From positions 14,874,501 to 14,938,500 of the forward strand of contig CP141146.1 of NCBI GenBank assembly GCA_035235625.1: DNA of 64,000 nt, in the 5' to 3' direction. Of the stretch, positions 34,861 to 45,575 are shown piece after piece. Numbering within the stretch: position 1 is the stretch's first letter; the number at the start of each line of letters is the position of its first letter. Position numbers and translations under genes: made by a program. Under the pieces are notes generated by a model. That model was given only the letters and a program-made list of their open reading frames with translations. It had not been told where the DNA came from and ran no database searches. This DNA is from Saururus chinensis (Eukaryota > Streptophyta > Magnoliopsida > Piperales > Saururaceae).

Positions 34861-35162
34861 GGCGTCGTCGCAGCCTTTACGATGAAAATATCTCATTATA
34901 ATTTTTTTGACAATCTTAATAGAAACCCATATCCAAATTCGAAGACAAAATTACAAAATCGTTGAAGAGGAGCCCATGACCTAATTAATGATGAGCTAAA
35001 AAAACTAAAAAAAAAACAAAGAAACAATGCGAGAAGGAAATGCGTGCAAAGGATTCTGACTCTCCTCGCCGGCCTTCTGAGCTTGGAAGCTCCTCCGGCC
35101 ATGGTAAATAATAGTGTTAGACAAGGGAAAAAAACACATCTAAGTGACTTTTGGTGCAGCAC

Positions 35163-35166
<4 letters not shown>

Positions 35167-35202
<36 letters not shown>
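35167..35202. repeat. (TA)n microsatellite
   Basis: About 18 TA units without interruption. Confidence 0.95.
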
Positions 35203-35204
<2 letters not shown>

Positions 35205-35937
35205 TGATAAAGATCCAATAAAACTCTCTAATTTCAACAAAACCTCTAAGTCTAATGTGGCAAGTTTTTATTGGATAAAGAGAAGTGGGTCATTTGAGGC
35301 CCACTTTCTTAGTCCAACCAAAATTAGCAGCCTCACAATTGGAGTGTTTTGTTGGATAGATAGAACATGGCTAGCCTGACAGGCTCCTAGAGCCAATGAC
35401 ATAGTTCACAGAGGTCCTAACATAGTATGTAGAAGCCTAATATAGTACATAGAATGGTCCTAGTGTGGTACATAGAGGTATATTATATTCTCTTTGTCCC
35501 ACATTAATAGCTCCATTAGTTCGTTTTAAAAAACCAAACCGAGCTCTTAATATGGGTAGGAGAGAGTATTACATAACTACATAACACAATCTTAGGATGG
35601 TCACAAGTAGTTATATATCCTGTTAAGACTATGTATTTTTTTTAAACCCCTACATACATGAATATAATAAGTACATTTTAGAAAAGTTGTGACTTGTGAT
35701 TGACGGTTGAAGCTTTACTTTACTGCATACACATTAATGCATGGGAAGAATTTTTAACGTTCTATTATATGTCAATGAGCCCACCATAAAAAACTTATTT
35801 GAGCCCTTGATATTTGATACATATTAATGTTAGTATCACTTACTAATATACACTAAGCTATACGCTATCGATCTCATAAATAAATAAATCTTATATATTC
35901 CTTATATTAGGCTTATTATCATAATAAAATATTAAAA
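35203..35937. other. Intergenic stretch with a Stowaway-like MITE near 35490-35570
   Basis: CTCTTTGTCCCACATTAATA at about 35492 and CTTAATATGGGTAGGAGAGAG near 35547 are inverted ends of the same family as the MITE at 4147. Otherwise AT-rich and non-coding. Confidence 0.45.
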
Positions 35938-36503
35938 AGAATGTGGCTATACATACTCCATTTTTTCCCATGTGTCCCCCATTGCTCTCTTACCCCGCCA
36001 TTTTTAACGAAAATCTCCCACATCCCCTATTGTATCCTATTTTCCCTTTTTCGACTTCTCTTTTTCATTTTAGGTGTCGGCGACAATGCCGGTGATTTTT
36101 TTTGTCTCTGCAGCTGATCGTAGCCGCTAGTTGCAGTCACGCGCTGGCCACGACCTGCAACAGCCTCGGCGAGCTGGTCGCGACCACGGCCAGCAACGGC
36201 CGTGGTGAGCTAGATGCGACCAGCGGCTGCACATAGGCCACAGTCGCCTGACCCGACCATCGGCCGCCACGGCCGAATTTGGCCAGTTGTGGCTGCCGTT
36301 GCCTAATCTGGCCGGCCGTGGTGGCCCCTAGTCACAGTCGCCGTGGTTGGATCTGGAGTGCCGGCGGCCGGAGTGCTAGTGGCCTCCAAAAGAGAAAAGA
36401 AAGATAGGGATGAGGGAGATAGGGGAAAGAAAGAAAAAAAATATAAGTTTTATTTTATTTGGGGGATACAAAAATAAAAACGGGGTGTGTATAGCTACGT
36501 TCT
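35938..36503. mobile_element. Terminal-inverted-repeat element with a GC-rich core
   Basis: Begins AGAATGTGGCTATACATACT and ends GTGTGTATAGCTACGTTCT. The last 20 bases are the reverse complement of the first with about four mismatches, so this is a 566-bp inverted-repeat element. The centre (about 36075-36390) changes abruptly to very GC-rich sequence full of GGCCACGACC and CGGCCG motifs, then returns to AT-rich DNA. No long frame is conserved. A matching target duplication was not seen, so the superfamily is unassigned. The core may be a captured GC-rich genic fragment (inference). Confidence 0.5.
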
Positions 36504-37417
36504 AAAATGCATCCTAAGTTCCTAACCCATAAACCTAAGACGAAGCACACTCCCAGAGTGTTAGGTTTATGTACTAATGTGTATGCCATGGATCCTAATG
36601 ATCGATGGCTCTGATCACATCTCCATTTAGAACGCTTCCCAATTGTGTATTCCTGCTGGGCTCCATATTTTTTATTTTTAGCTCAAGTCAGCTTATTCAA
36701 GAGAAAACACGTATGTGTCACTCTCCACCTGCCAACTTTTGGGAAGAGTTTTTCCTGCTATATTTACACTAACAGTGAGTCTAGGAAAGAGTTTTCGCTG
36801 TTATATTTACACTAACAATGATTCTAGCAAAAACTACTAACGGGAGTTATTTATTTACAAGATCAACAACGTACATGCTAGTTATCTATATTAATATTAG
36901 TATTATTTATATTATATATATTAACATGCTATTTATTTACAAGATCAACAACGTACATGCTATTTATCTATATTAATATTAGTATTATTTATACTAATAT
37001 GTTAACATGTGCGCTGTCTCACGAGTCATTTACGCTGGCCTCATTACAACATGATGAGCATGAGAAACTCTTCCGTGGCCGGAGGTTCATTTTAACTTAA
37101 AATCACCCAAAAGCCCCAGTCGTTCATCAGCTTAAAGTTCCAATCGTATCTTTCCCGGATCATACATTGTGTACACACTAGGTAAACATGTATCATAGCA
37201 CCATTCGCCAACTTCACGAGTATATTTTCCTTTCTGTTATTATTCACATTTCACAGACGCTTGCTCATTTCAATGGCATGAGATGTACTATTACTGCTGC
37301 TCACAACTTCCACCTCTCCTCGCAAGTTCGTTGCAATGTAGCGCATATGCAGATCTTCCACTCTGTCTTTGTAAACTCTCTCCATTGCATTTGCGCGGTG
37401 ACCCTTTCCACTTAACA
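36504..37417. other. Upstream region of B3-like gene 2, with short tandem duplications
   Basis: Two small direct duplications stand out. One is a 46-bp unit (GAGTTTT(T/C)(C/G)CTG(C/T)TATATTTACACTAACA) near 36745-36835. The other is an 83-bp unit (TATTTATTTACAAGATCAAC... ATTAATATTAGTATTATTTA) at about 36848-37005. The last 250 bp are presumably promoter and leader of the gene that starts at 37418; no TATA box is certain. Confidence 0.55.
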
Positions 37418-37924
37418 ATGGCTTCTTCTGCAGGTTCTTCAAAGGACTCCGGCAAAGCATCATCCAGGCATCACCATGATCGAACAATCAAGTTGTTTGA
37501 CGCCAAGTTCATAATGCAAATCCACGTAACAGAAGCTCTCATGGAGAATTTGGAGGCCACTAGGCTCTTGCCATTGACAGAGGACGCCAGGGAGCGGATG
37601 GAGGCCTTCTTGGATGATCTTCAGAAAGGCCGCTGCAGGACTACAATGGGGATGGAATCCCCAGCCTTTGACATGGAGCAGAATATCTTTCCAATGAAAA
37701 TAATGCTTGATGAAGACGGCAACTACACGCTCACCGCGCCGTGGGAGACCATCGCCGGGAACTGCCAGCTGAGTCCTGGTGCAGTCGTGAGCATCTGGGG
37801 ATATCAAGCGGGCGAGTCTTTTGACTTCCCCCTGGCCTTGTTCTTTTTCCGACTCGATGGCACTGCTGAAGAGAATGAGCCATTGCCCTCTTACGAGCCA
37901 CCTGCAGATTCCGATGGTGATTAA
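37418..37924 (+). CDS. B3-like DNA-binding-domain protein 2 (diverged cluster member)
   Basis: Single exon, 168 residues. The frame is open upstream to 37283, but the ATG at 37418 (AACAATGGCTTCTTCT) was chosen because it gives the MASSAGS start shared with the other members. The core matches them in order: AKFIMQIHVTEALMENL, LPLTEDARERMEAFLDDL, GMESPAFDMEQNIFPMKIML, YTLTAPWETIAGNCQLSPGA, VVSIWGYQAGESFDF and FFFRLDGTAEENEPLPSYEP. It has a His-rich patch near residue 18 and ends in an acidic DSDGD tail. It is the most divergent of the four, so it probably represents an older duplication. Family assignment (B3, DUF313 type) is inferred. Confidence 0.6.
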   Translation: MASSAGSSKDSGKASSRHHHDRTIKLFDAKFIMQIHVTEALMENLEATRLLPLTEDARERMEAFLDDLQKGRCRTTMGMESPAFDMEQNIFPMKIMLDEDGNYTLTAPWETIAGNCQLSPGAVVSIWGYQAGESFDFPLALFFFRLDGTAEENEPLPSYEPPADSDGD

Positions 37925-38049
37925 GCTCAGTCCTCAGAAGCATCTGTTTCTCCTCCATGATTTTTCGTATTTTTCCTATGTTACCTATTAGTGTTGTGTA
38001 ATTTGCCCTCTTATGAACAGTTCCATGTAGGCTGGCCATGGAGTTGGAC

Positions 38050-38884
38050 ACGAAAATAATTTAATTTCTGTTTATTTGAGTTGCAAAAACTTTTCATCAG
38101 CTCCAACTTATACTATAAAAGCTCTATGCCCAACTCTAAATAAGATGTAAACAGGCCGAGTCTCTAAATTACATGAAGTGGCAATTATGACAATGATGCA
38201 ACTGTTGCCGGTTAACACTTTCTTATAGTATGTGTTGTTGATATTGTTGCTTGTCTTTCAAATCCTTTGGTCGCCAGCCATTTATAGTCCTAGATCGATG
38301 ACACACATGGTAGCGTACAAAATTTACACATAAATTACAATTTTTTGCCAAGTAATCGCTACAGTGTTCATGCATGATTGATCCGAGATGCCTGGTGAAG
38401 CTTCACTAGCACCAGTGGATTTGAGTTCATCTATACTTCAATGTTATTGTGCTAGCTTCATACTTTACCTTTCCATTAACGAAGGCTAAGCATACATGTA
38501 TTACTCGCTACATAAAAGAAGGTTGCGAGAGGCCAAACAAAACACAAGTTTTTACCAAACATACACAACACAACATGGATATGGCAAAAATAAAGATCAA
38601 CTCGTCTCCACTACACCAAATCACGAGCGAGAAACAGAAAGCTTCATGCTTAAATTCAAAGAGCAGCATATACCTCCCTTCATCAAATATAATTTATTCA
38701 ATACCTTGGGTAGTAACGGACAGACTCGTACACCGATTACATTTAGCTTTGAAGTAAAAATCAATCATGTATGAAAAATGCTAAAACTTCTCACAACCTG
38801 CTTGCAAAACATTGGTACTGATTCTGCGGTGGCCTTCGCCATCGCAGCTACCCTAATGCAAGTTGTCTAACATTTTTGTATTAG
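38050..38884. other. Intergenic, no gene supported
   Basis: Frames at 38449-38774 overlap in two phases, show no domain and look like chance. A segment at 38160-38200 (GAAGTGGCAATTATGACAATGATGC) resembles 29745-29775, suggesting scattered copies of a B3-flanking or repeat sequence. Confidence 0.45.
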
Positions 38885-39257
38885 GAGGAGCCTTCAGTCC
38901 TCGGAAAGTCTCTTTTGACATATTTTACAAGGATAATTGTTTTTACATGTACCCTTATGAGAGTTTTTAATACGGATGTGATAAGAATGCCTCTATATGC
39001 ACCCCAATTATCCCTTCAGTATCCTATTTTACTTAAAAAATTAATATTTTTTTTATATACTCAATGTTTTTTTACTTACTCAATGAAATCTTAAAGGGAT
39101 TATTGAGGTGAATATAGACGCATTATATTATATGCATTAAAGGAACCTGTCAAAACCCTTTAACTAAGATTTGATTAGACAAAATATGTGTGCCTTAGAT
39201 TAGGCTCACTTGGGCCTTATTTATGAGATTATTTGAGTGATTAATTTTTACCTTTTA

Positions 39258-39475
39258 ATACTCACTCCATCCTAAATTAATACCTAGCTTTATTTAACAA
39301 AAAAATTTATTCCATATTAATTGCTTTATTATATTCAATTAAAGTGGTTGGATACTTAAAAAATAATATCATAAGCTTATTTTTCCTTCTCTTAGATATA
39401 CATAAGTTTTAGTATTAAATAAAAATAACTTTTTTTTTAAATATAACTATTAATATGATAAAGGGGAGTACTATA
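39258..39475. mobile_element. Stowaway-like MITE inside duplicated block A
   Basis: CTCACTCCATCCTAAATTAA at the left and an AT-rich end AATATGATAAAGGGGAGTA at the right are degenerate inverted ends of the CTCCCTCCGTCCC family. The copy in block B starts at about 54663 (CTCCCTCCATTTTAAATTAA), so the insertion predates the duplication. Confidence 0.5.
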
Positions 39476-40091
39476 AAAAGGAATTATGAGGCAAGGTTGG
39501 TAGGGTAAAAAGGAAAAAGCCATCTTCCACTGCACATGAGTTTCACCTGATCTTGGTCTTTCCATCATATGTCAAATGCAGAAGTGGCTGAGACTGTGAG
39601 CCAGTGACGGTTGTATACTACCGCAATAGTACATTACATATTATGGAAACTTTATTCTACACACTTCATGAATATTCAGTCATCTCTAAAATTTTAGTCT
39701 CGATCGTGAACGTACGACCCATTATCTCTGAAAAAAAGACAACTTTCAAATTTTTTTCTTCCTAATGATCAGCTCACAGAGAACTCTAAACATAATACAT
39801 AAGATACAGTAGAAAAAGGCAAGTTACCCTCTATATACCATATTTAGAACCCTATGTAAGTTGGTTAGGGACCCTGGTCACAGAGCCACTCAGACTAGAC
39901 GCGTCCTATCAACACTTTGAAGATGACATTTACCTATTAAATTTTTTTTTAAAGATGAAACCAAGTAACTCCTGCCTGAACCAATACTGTTAAGCTGGTA
40001 TAACCAACCGCCTCCAAAACTATATCAACACTTTTAAGATGACATTTACAGATTCAAAAAGAAAAAAAAAACTATTGAGATGGCACAAACT

Positions 40092-40214
40092 CCTGCCTCC
40101 ATCACTCATGCACGTCTTATTGCAATGTCAACAAACTTAATTATCATGCCCCCTAACAACTTTAGTACAATCACGCTTATTAGTATTTCGGCCGCTTAGC
40201 ATGAGGTTCAGCAA
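40092..40214 (+). promoter_or_regulatory. Conserved upstream module of B3-like gene 3
   Basis: Same ordered blocks as at 32697 (TGCCTCCATCACTCATGCA, TATTGCAATGTCAACAAAC, AGTACAATCACGC, TAGCATGAGG) plus the insert TATTAGTATTTCGGCCGC that copy 1 lacks. A likely TATA region (CTATATATGTATGTATATAT) follows at about 40409, 90 bp before the start codon. Confidence 0.5.
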
Positions 40215-40502
40215 AATGGTATACAGTTCATGTTTATCCTTAATATATGTGCGTGCGTTCAACGCTTTTGGGCCGTGTGATTTTGATCGTGTGGGCTATA
40301 TTACTCAAGGGGCATGCATGTTTTAATCACCCGCTACCCCCTCCATCTGATGCGTCACGCCAAACACATATTTTTATTATATGTGACCAGGCACATATTA
40401 GCTTTTTTCTATATATGTATGTATATATGGTTCCTAAGTTACCTCTAACCTCTCCTTGCATTGCTTCAACACACTTACAGACTTCGTCTCCCTCTAGAAT
40501 AA

Positions 40503-41012
40503 ATGGCTTCTTCCTCGGGATCTTCAGGGAAATCCAACAAGAACTTGTCAGATGAAAAGATTAAGGCTGGAAAGATACGCTGGGCTATCCAAAACTATCT
40601 AATCAAAAAGCATGGTGCAACGTTCATAGCGCAATTCCATGTCACCCAATCTTTGATGGATTTTGTGGGAGAGACAATGGTACTCCCACTCCCTGAGGGG
40701 AGCCGGGAGGCCATGGACAGCATTATGAGTGATGAAGATAAGGCAATGTCCAACACACGTATTGGCTTGACATGCATGACCACTGTGTTTGGAGTGGACG
40801 CCATGCTTCTTAATATCCAATTTGAGAATACCAACTACATCCTGCGCGGGCAATGGGATACGATGGCAGAAAGCACCAAGCTGCAGCCTAATGTAGTTGT
40901 GAGCTTGTGGGGATACAGGGATGAGGTCGGCCAGCTGATGTTCTTAATCCGGCTAGATGGGCGTGCCGGAGAGGGCGAGCCCTTGCCATTCTACAACCCC
41001 AAACCTAAGTGA
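40503..41012 (+). CDS. B3-like DNA-binding-domain protein 3
   Basis: Single exon, 169 residues, start MASSSGSSG after AATAA. Core blocks: ATFIAQFHVTQSLMDFVGET, LPLPEGSREAMDSIMSDEDK, a VFGVDAMLLNIQFENTNY strand, LRGQWDTMAESTKLQPN, VVVSLWGYRDEVGQLMFLIR and the tail GEGEPLPFYNPKPK. The GQW...L.P..VVSLWGYR segment is what I read as the C-terminal half of a DUF313-type B3 domain; such proteins are nuclear and bind DNA, but most are functionally uncharacterised. It has an intact frame and promoter-like upstream sequence, so it is probably expressed. Its close paralogue at 55938 lies in the duplicated block. Confidence 0.62.
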   Translation: MASSSGSSGKSNKNLSDEKIKAGKIRWAIQNYLIKKHGATFIAQFHVTQSLMDFVGETMVLPLPEGSREAMDSIMSDEDKAMSNTRIGLTCMTTVFGVDAMLLNIQFENTNYILRGQWDTMAESTKLQPNVVVSLWGYRDEVGQLMFLIRLDGRAGEGEPLPFYNPKPK

Positions 41013-42763
41013 TACAGAAGGTGGATACAGGATCATGAAAGAGAGAGAATTGCATGTGCTCTCTTTTTCTTGCTATTGGCTTCCGTCAATTCTCCTCACT
41101 AGTGTTTATTTTATCATCTTTGTTGGTCATGGTGTGCTTGCCTACTTGCATACTGTTCTAATTTGAGTATAGCATAGAGATTGAATAAATTACTGTACTG
41201 AAGCGATTAGTACTTATTTACACAATTTTCTTTTCTTTTCTAATTACTATTAATCTCCCATATGTTAAAATAAGATGGGAGTGAAACCAACTGCACACTA
41301 GGAGTGCAGTTGCGCCAAAGTAACCAAGTTCAAGTACTACTAACTCATGTGCAGCAAATCAACTTCTCGTACCAAATTGGTAGTGTACAAAACCGAGAAA
41401 GAACGGCATGGTAAAGCACTCGAAGTTCTCTGGAGAAGGCGAACGAGCTTAGGACGGGATCAAGTAGCCTCAAGCTTTCTACTCCGTGTCCCTCTCTAAT
41501 CCTCTTCTCCTTCCCAGTGTGAATCCCAACAGACCATTGCTATTTTTTTTTCTGTCCCTTCAGATACTTCTAGTCGCTTAGTGTTTTTTCTCTCATTTTG
41601 TCCTCTGCATGGTCAATTTCCTGCTTACCATATCTTCTTTGCATACCTTATTTTCTTGTTTTCAGTTTGCGATGGTTACTTCATTCACTCTTCCATCTTC
41701 CCAGCTTACCTACACCCCCCATCTTCCTCTCGGCTGTGACTGTTTACCCGCTCCTCCTAGGCCATCAATCCAAACAGACCCTTACTTTATGCAATGTCAC
41801 TTTCTTCCCCCTCCTCTCATGATGCAGGAGCATAATGAAAGTGTTAAAATTGGCTGAAGAAACGAACTGGTTCAGTCATTTGATCAAACAGCTGAGCAGA
41901 TTTTAAAACACACAAGGGCAGTTCGGGTAATCACTAATGATTCAAAGGTCTCTGTTGTGGTAGGTCGGGTAATTTTGAGAATATGTAAAGGGCCTTTACG
42001 ACATTCCAGTCTAAAATAAGAAACCGTTAATATCGTTAATCGTCGTCTTCAGCTGGTCATATGAACAGTGAAAGAGGATCTGTTTACGAATTAACAACGT
42101 CACTTTCAAATTGGTTTCACGTCATATGGATTTGAAGGATACTTTCTGTTTTTTATAGATAGGATTTCCATTTGTCATTAGAGGTGGTTGAATTTCGAAA
42201 AAGGTTTCAAACCTCTGGAGCTAAAGCTCTGTTTTCTGGTTCTCATGGATTGAGAGCTGCTGTTCGTTGTGGATTCAATGAATGACCTCAGGTTGTAGAT
42301 CTAGCCTTTGTCTTGTAGTTTCGTGGATTTGAAACAACTCATGGATTTGAGCACAGTAAATTATTTCCTCTCTCTGCTTATTTTCTGTTGTAATAATTAT
42401 GTGCTTAGATCGAGAATTGAATAGATTTTTGGACGTTGTTTCTATACTGAATCTGTTGATTGTAGAAAATATAGAATATACTATTTGATTGCTTACAATT
42501 ATGAAATTGGAAGTTGAGATTACAGTAAAGTTTTCCACGCTTCGATTTGATTACAATTTTTGTAATTGAAAGCTACATTTTCAGTGAAGTAAATTGAGAT
42601 CAGCTCTATTGGAATTCCGCCTGCATCATCTCACCCCTTTGGTCTTCCCCTTCGTTCTATTGTCCAGCGCCCATTTACTAACATTCAAGGGTCATATGGC
42701 TACACTCAAATCGTAGAACAAAGATAAACAACCATCGTTGCATGACAGTTTAGTTCAAAGCAA
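41013..42763. other. Conserved 3' flank of B3-like gene 3
   Basis: About 1.6 kb nearly identical to 56433-58043. The start of it includes the 3' UTR. A frame of 82 codons (41609-41857) is open in both copies, but nearly all differences between copies would change amino acids, so it is more likely non-coding. No other feature is recognised. Confidence 0.55.
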
Positions 42764-43185
42764 GGTTTTAAAAACCGGCCCGGAGGCTGACCCGGATTGG
42801 TTGTCGGGCCGGGTTGACTCGGTTCAACTGGGGGTTAACCCATTTTGTTATATGTTAGATTAAATATAATTTTAAGTCAAAATATATGCATAACATTCTC
42901 CTAACTCAAAGGGTAAAGCGCGTAGGGTATTATGTTTCTGCGTTCGAATCCCACGGTGAACAATGTTTTTTTTCTGGTATGTTGTATAGTAGATATTTAA
43001 ATAAAATGGTTATAGATCTATGTATACCAAAATTAACATAGCCTAGTGGGTAAGGCGGTGATAGATTTCAGCATCTCTGGAGTTTGAATCTGGTCGTCGC
43101 ACAAATTTCTTTTTCTGAACCAGCACGGTTGTCATTCGAGTCCGGTTGAACCTAGTCCGATCAGTCGGGCCGGTCCAGTGTGTAG
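42764..43185. mobile_element. Dispersed TTTTAAAAACCGG element with tRNA-like internal boxes
   Basis: Starts GGTTTTAAAAACCGGCCCGG directly at the right end of duplicated block A and ends near CAGTCGGGCCGGTCCAGTG, GC-rich partly inverted ends. The interior has two segments that look like RNA polymerase III promoter modules. GCGTTCGAATCCCACGG (B-box-like) is at 42941. TAGCCTAGTGGGTAAGGCGG (A-box-like), with GTTTGAATCTGG about 40 bp later, is at 43041. It may be a SINE-derived or tRNA-carrying MITE; no functional tRNA fold was found. Boundaries are approximate. Confidence 0.45.
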
Positions 43186-43820
43186 GGTCTCTGAGCCTGT
43201 AACTATAACTATCACCTCCATAGTTAATGAAGTAACACTTGGATAACTTAGCATCAAGATTCCCCCTATTCTATGGCTCAACATGGTTATATGTTGCACA
43301 ACCAAATACCCATAAGTAATCATATTTCACCTCCTTACCTGTTAATACATCTTCCGAAATTCCATCATCAAAAAAATAAAATGAGGACTTGTTGATTAAG
43401 TACACCACTATGTTAACAACATCTGCCCAAAACTGCACTCAGAAACCCAAATAAACATGCATGCTCCAAGATAGTCTTGTTTATCTACTCTCCTACATCA
43501 TTCTATTTGGGTTTTCTCAATGTATCTTCTAATTTTATTCTTATAAAAAAATGACTAAAACTCTTTGCCACAATACTCTCCGCCATTATCAAATTTCAAC
43601 ATTTCAATTTTAAACCCGTTTCATTCTCCACATGAGTCTTCTACTTCAAAAAATTATCAAATACATCAGACTTATGCTTTATGAAATAGACTCATAACTT
43701 TCGAGTAGCATCATCAATAAAGGTAATAAAATAAATAGCACCATCAAGTGAAGATAGTTCAGTGGGTCCCCATACATCCTTATACACCAACTTCAGCCAT
43801 TCTGATTTCCTTTCTTGCAC
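43130..43820 (-). pseudogene. Ty1/copia integrase fragment (retrotransposon relic)
   Basis: Read from right to left, the minus strand gives LVYKDVWGPTELSSLDGA, IYFITFIDDATRKL, VYFIKHKSDVFDNFLK and KTHVENETGLKLK, then DYLWVFGCATYNHVEP and LDAKLSKCYFINYGGD. This is the integrase core and its C-terminal part in the copia order (HSDVWGP...FIDD.TR...VYFLK.KSDVF.....GG.Y...LRVFGC). Several in-frame stops and frameshifts show it is dead. Neither the LTRs nor the reverse transcriptase part of this copy is adjacent. Confidence 0.8.
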
Positions 43821-43823
43821 TAC

Positions 43824-44884
43824 TGTAACGCCCGAGATTTTCCATCACATTTTCTTTAAAATTCATGGAAAATTTTTGTAATATAATGGCGGTAAATCGG
43901 GAAAAACGACGAATACGAAACCTATGAAAGCAGTTTTTATAATTTAAAACACCATACATAAGTTTTTCCCATAAAAATTTGTACTCATTTGATCAAACAT
44001 CTTACGACCAAACCAAACATCCTTAGGTGCTACTTGAAAACAAATGTACGAATAAATTGCTATGATTATAGATTTTAAATACAAATCTATCCGAGACATC
44101 CCTGAGTGCAAGTCCCATAACAATCCATAATCTAGTCCAAATTAAAAGTCCAGAATACATAAACAACTTAATTTCCAAATCACCTAATCAAGAGATCGTG
44201 GCATAAAATAATACTGACAGTGAGTCAAAGATATACCTGAGTCACAGGAATCAAACCATCATGGAAACGAGTATCCATCTCTAAGAGCTCCTTGACACAA
44301 ACCTGCAAAAGCCTCCCGAACAACAGGGCTAAAAAATAGGGTAATGAGTATTTTTATACTCAGTAGGAAAATACCTAGTAGGAGAGTTCTAAACAATGAA
44401 CTTAGTAAGTCCATACATAGATGCGTTCATGCAACTCAAACATGAAGCAAACAAACATATCATAATCATGCTCATACGCATACAATCATGCATACCATCA
44501 TGGCAAATACATACCATCAAACCAGTCTTACACATACACTCTTAATCAGTCTCACAAACTTACTTGTACAATCATATGCTTACTCATACAACTTACACAT
44601 ACCTGTATGTCCTTACTTGCACAATCATACGCTTACTTATATAACTTACACATACTTGTACGACCTTACACGTATAATCTTACACTTACTCGTACGACCT
44701 TACTTGTACAATTTTACACTTACTATCTTGCTCATAAACATACGCTTACAGTCGTACTCATACTCATACTCTTACAGTCGTGCTCATACTCATACTCTTA
44801 CAGTCGTGCTCATACTCATACTCTTACAGTCGTACTCATACTCATACTCATACTCTTATGGCTATCGGAGTTATGACTCCTAGG
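43824..44884. repeat. Left arm of a palindromic gypsy-LTR-like pair
   Basis: Begins TGTAACGCCCGAGATTTTCC. It matches, in inverse orientation, the region ending at 52403 (AAAATCTCAGGCGTTACA) and, after the interruption in that arm, 49075 down to about 48390. Shared inner landmarks include CTGAGTGCAAGTCC, TATACCTGAGTCA, CTCCCGAACAACAGGG and GGTAATGAGTATTTTTATAC. The start TGTAACGCCC and motifs such as ACTGAGTATAAAAATACTCA are typical of Ty3/gypsy LTRs. An outward TSD is not recognisable. Confidence 0.65.
44750..44862. repeat. Tandem array of about 24-29-bp units (CTTACAGTCGTACTCATACT)
   Basis: Four to five units of CTTACAGTCGT(A/G)CTCATACT with extra CATACT hexamers. The same motif in reverse complement forms the larger array at 48396-48680. 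Apparent Ser-Tyr repeat peptides in these frames are a by-product. Confidence 0.85.
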
Positions 44885-45561
44885 TACCGCCTATTATGGC
44901 ATATGGCGTGCCCATAAAGTTGGATATCGTGGGAAGATCCTCTTCATTCTGATCCCGTTGCCCCACGAGCACAGGTGTATGTCGCTCCAGTATCGGCTAT
45001 ATTCTGTGAATGATGTTTTATCCGATTTTGAATTATTTATCAGATTCTAGCTACGAATGAAATATCCGAGTTTACCGGATTCTGCGAAGAACCATTTTGT
45101 GTGACTTTTCGTGTAAGAAGTGTGTTGGATTCGGTTAGTTGATGTTATTATTTTTAAGTCGACTTTTGAATATTTATTATTATGAGAATATTTTATGCAT
45201 ATTTATTTATGCTTTATGTATTACCATGTTAATAGAATTTAGTTCTATCTACTGAGTATAATTATACTCACCCACCCCTAGACACTGCAGGTCTAACCGA
45301 ATGTAACGATATGAATGAAGATTACCCGTAGACTTTGAAAGATATATGCTTTATTACGTTCTTTTGTTATGTCTTAATTTTGGATGTACGCAACTTTGAT
45401 TTTGTTAAGACATGATAGGCCTTATTTTGTAAAGTTTTTTGTAATTATCTAAATCTATGAATAGTTACTCTCTATGCATAGTTGATCGTGACCCATATTT
45501 TATTATTACAAATTGCCGACACTCCGACCTTTAAAATAATTTAAAAGGCTGGGGCGTAACA
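44885..45561 (+). repeat. Gypsy LTR 3' portion
   Basis: Ends ...AAGGCTGGGGCGTAACA directly before a tRNA primer binding site, so it is the downstream part of a 5' LTR in + orientation. It includes CTACTGAGTATAATTATACT and GACACTGCAGGTCTAACCG, of a type common in the 3' part of plant gypsy LTRs. The upstream part of this LTR appears replaced by, or fused to, the inverted arm 43824-44884. Confidence 0.6.
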
Positions 45562-45563
45562 AT

Positions 45564-45575
45564 TGGTATTAGAGC
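45564..45575 (+). other. Retrotransposon primer binding site (initiator tRNA-Met)
   Basis: TGGTATTAGAGC differs by one base from TGGTATCAGAGC, the standard initiator-tRNA-Met complement of plant LTR retrotransposons. It sits two bases after the LTR end GGGGCGTAACA. Confidence 0.75.

Larger units (their letters stand above)
38885..42763 (+). repeat. Segmental duplication, copy A (contains B3-like gene 3)
   Basis: This block of about 3.9 kb is repeated in direct orientation at 54313-58714. Collinear landmarks are GGATAATTGTTTTTACATGT / GGATAATTGTTTATACATGT at the left, a Stowaway-like MITE, the gene and about 1.6 kb downstream. The right end is CTTCCCCTTCGTTCTATT(G/A)TCC and GGCTACACTCAAA. Identity is clearly highest from the gene through the downstream flank (mostly single-base changes) and lower at the left end. 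Copy B carries an extra 546-bp solo LTR. Confidence 0.9.

Noticed and set aside
37283-37417. Longer N-terminus for B3-like gene 2 from the upstream ATG
   Set aside because: The added 45 residues are Cys/Leu-rich leader-like sequence absent from paralogues; the downstream ATG gives the shared MASS start.
38449-38774. Two overlapping frames of 92-102 codons
   Set aside because: Different phases over the same AT-rich DNA, no start context, no domain, no counterpart near other B3-like genes.
41609-41857. 82-codon frame present in both duplicated blocks (also 57029-57277)
   Set aside because: Nearly every difference between the two copies changes an amino acid, as expected for non-coding DNA; no domain.
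42895-43110. Possible functional tRNA genes
   Set aside because: Only box-like segments are present; no paired acceptor stem or anticodon arm could be drawn by eye.
44488-44883. Ser-Tyr-rich repeat protein frames (and minus 48296-48624), and the idea of a CRISPR-like array
   Set aside because: They are translations of a degenerate tandem repeat within LTR arms; units are contiguous without unique spacers, and the host is a plant.
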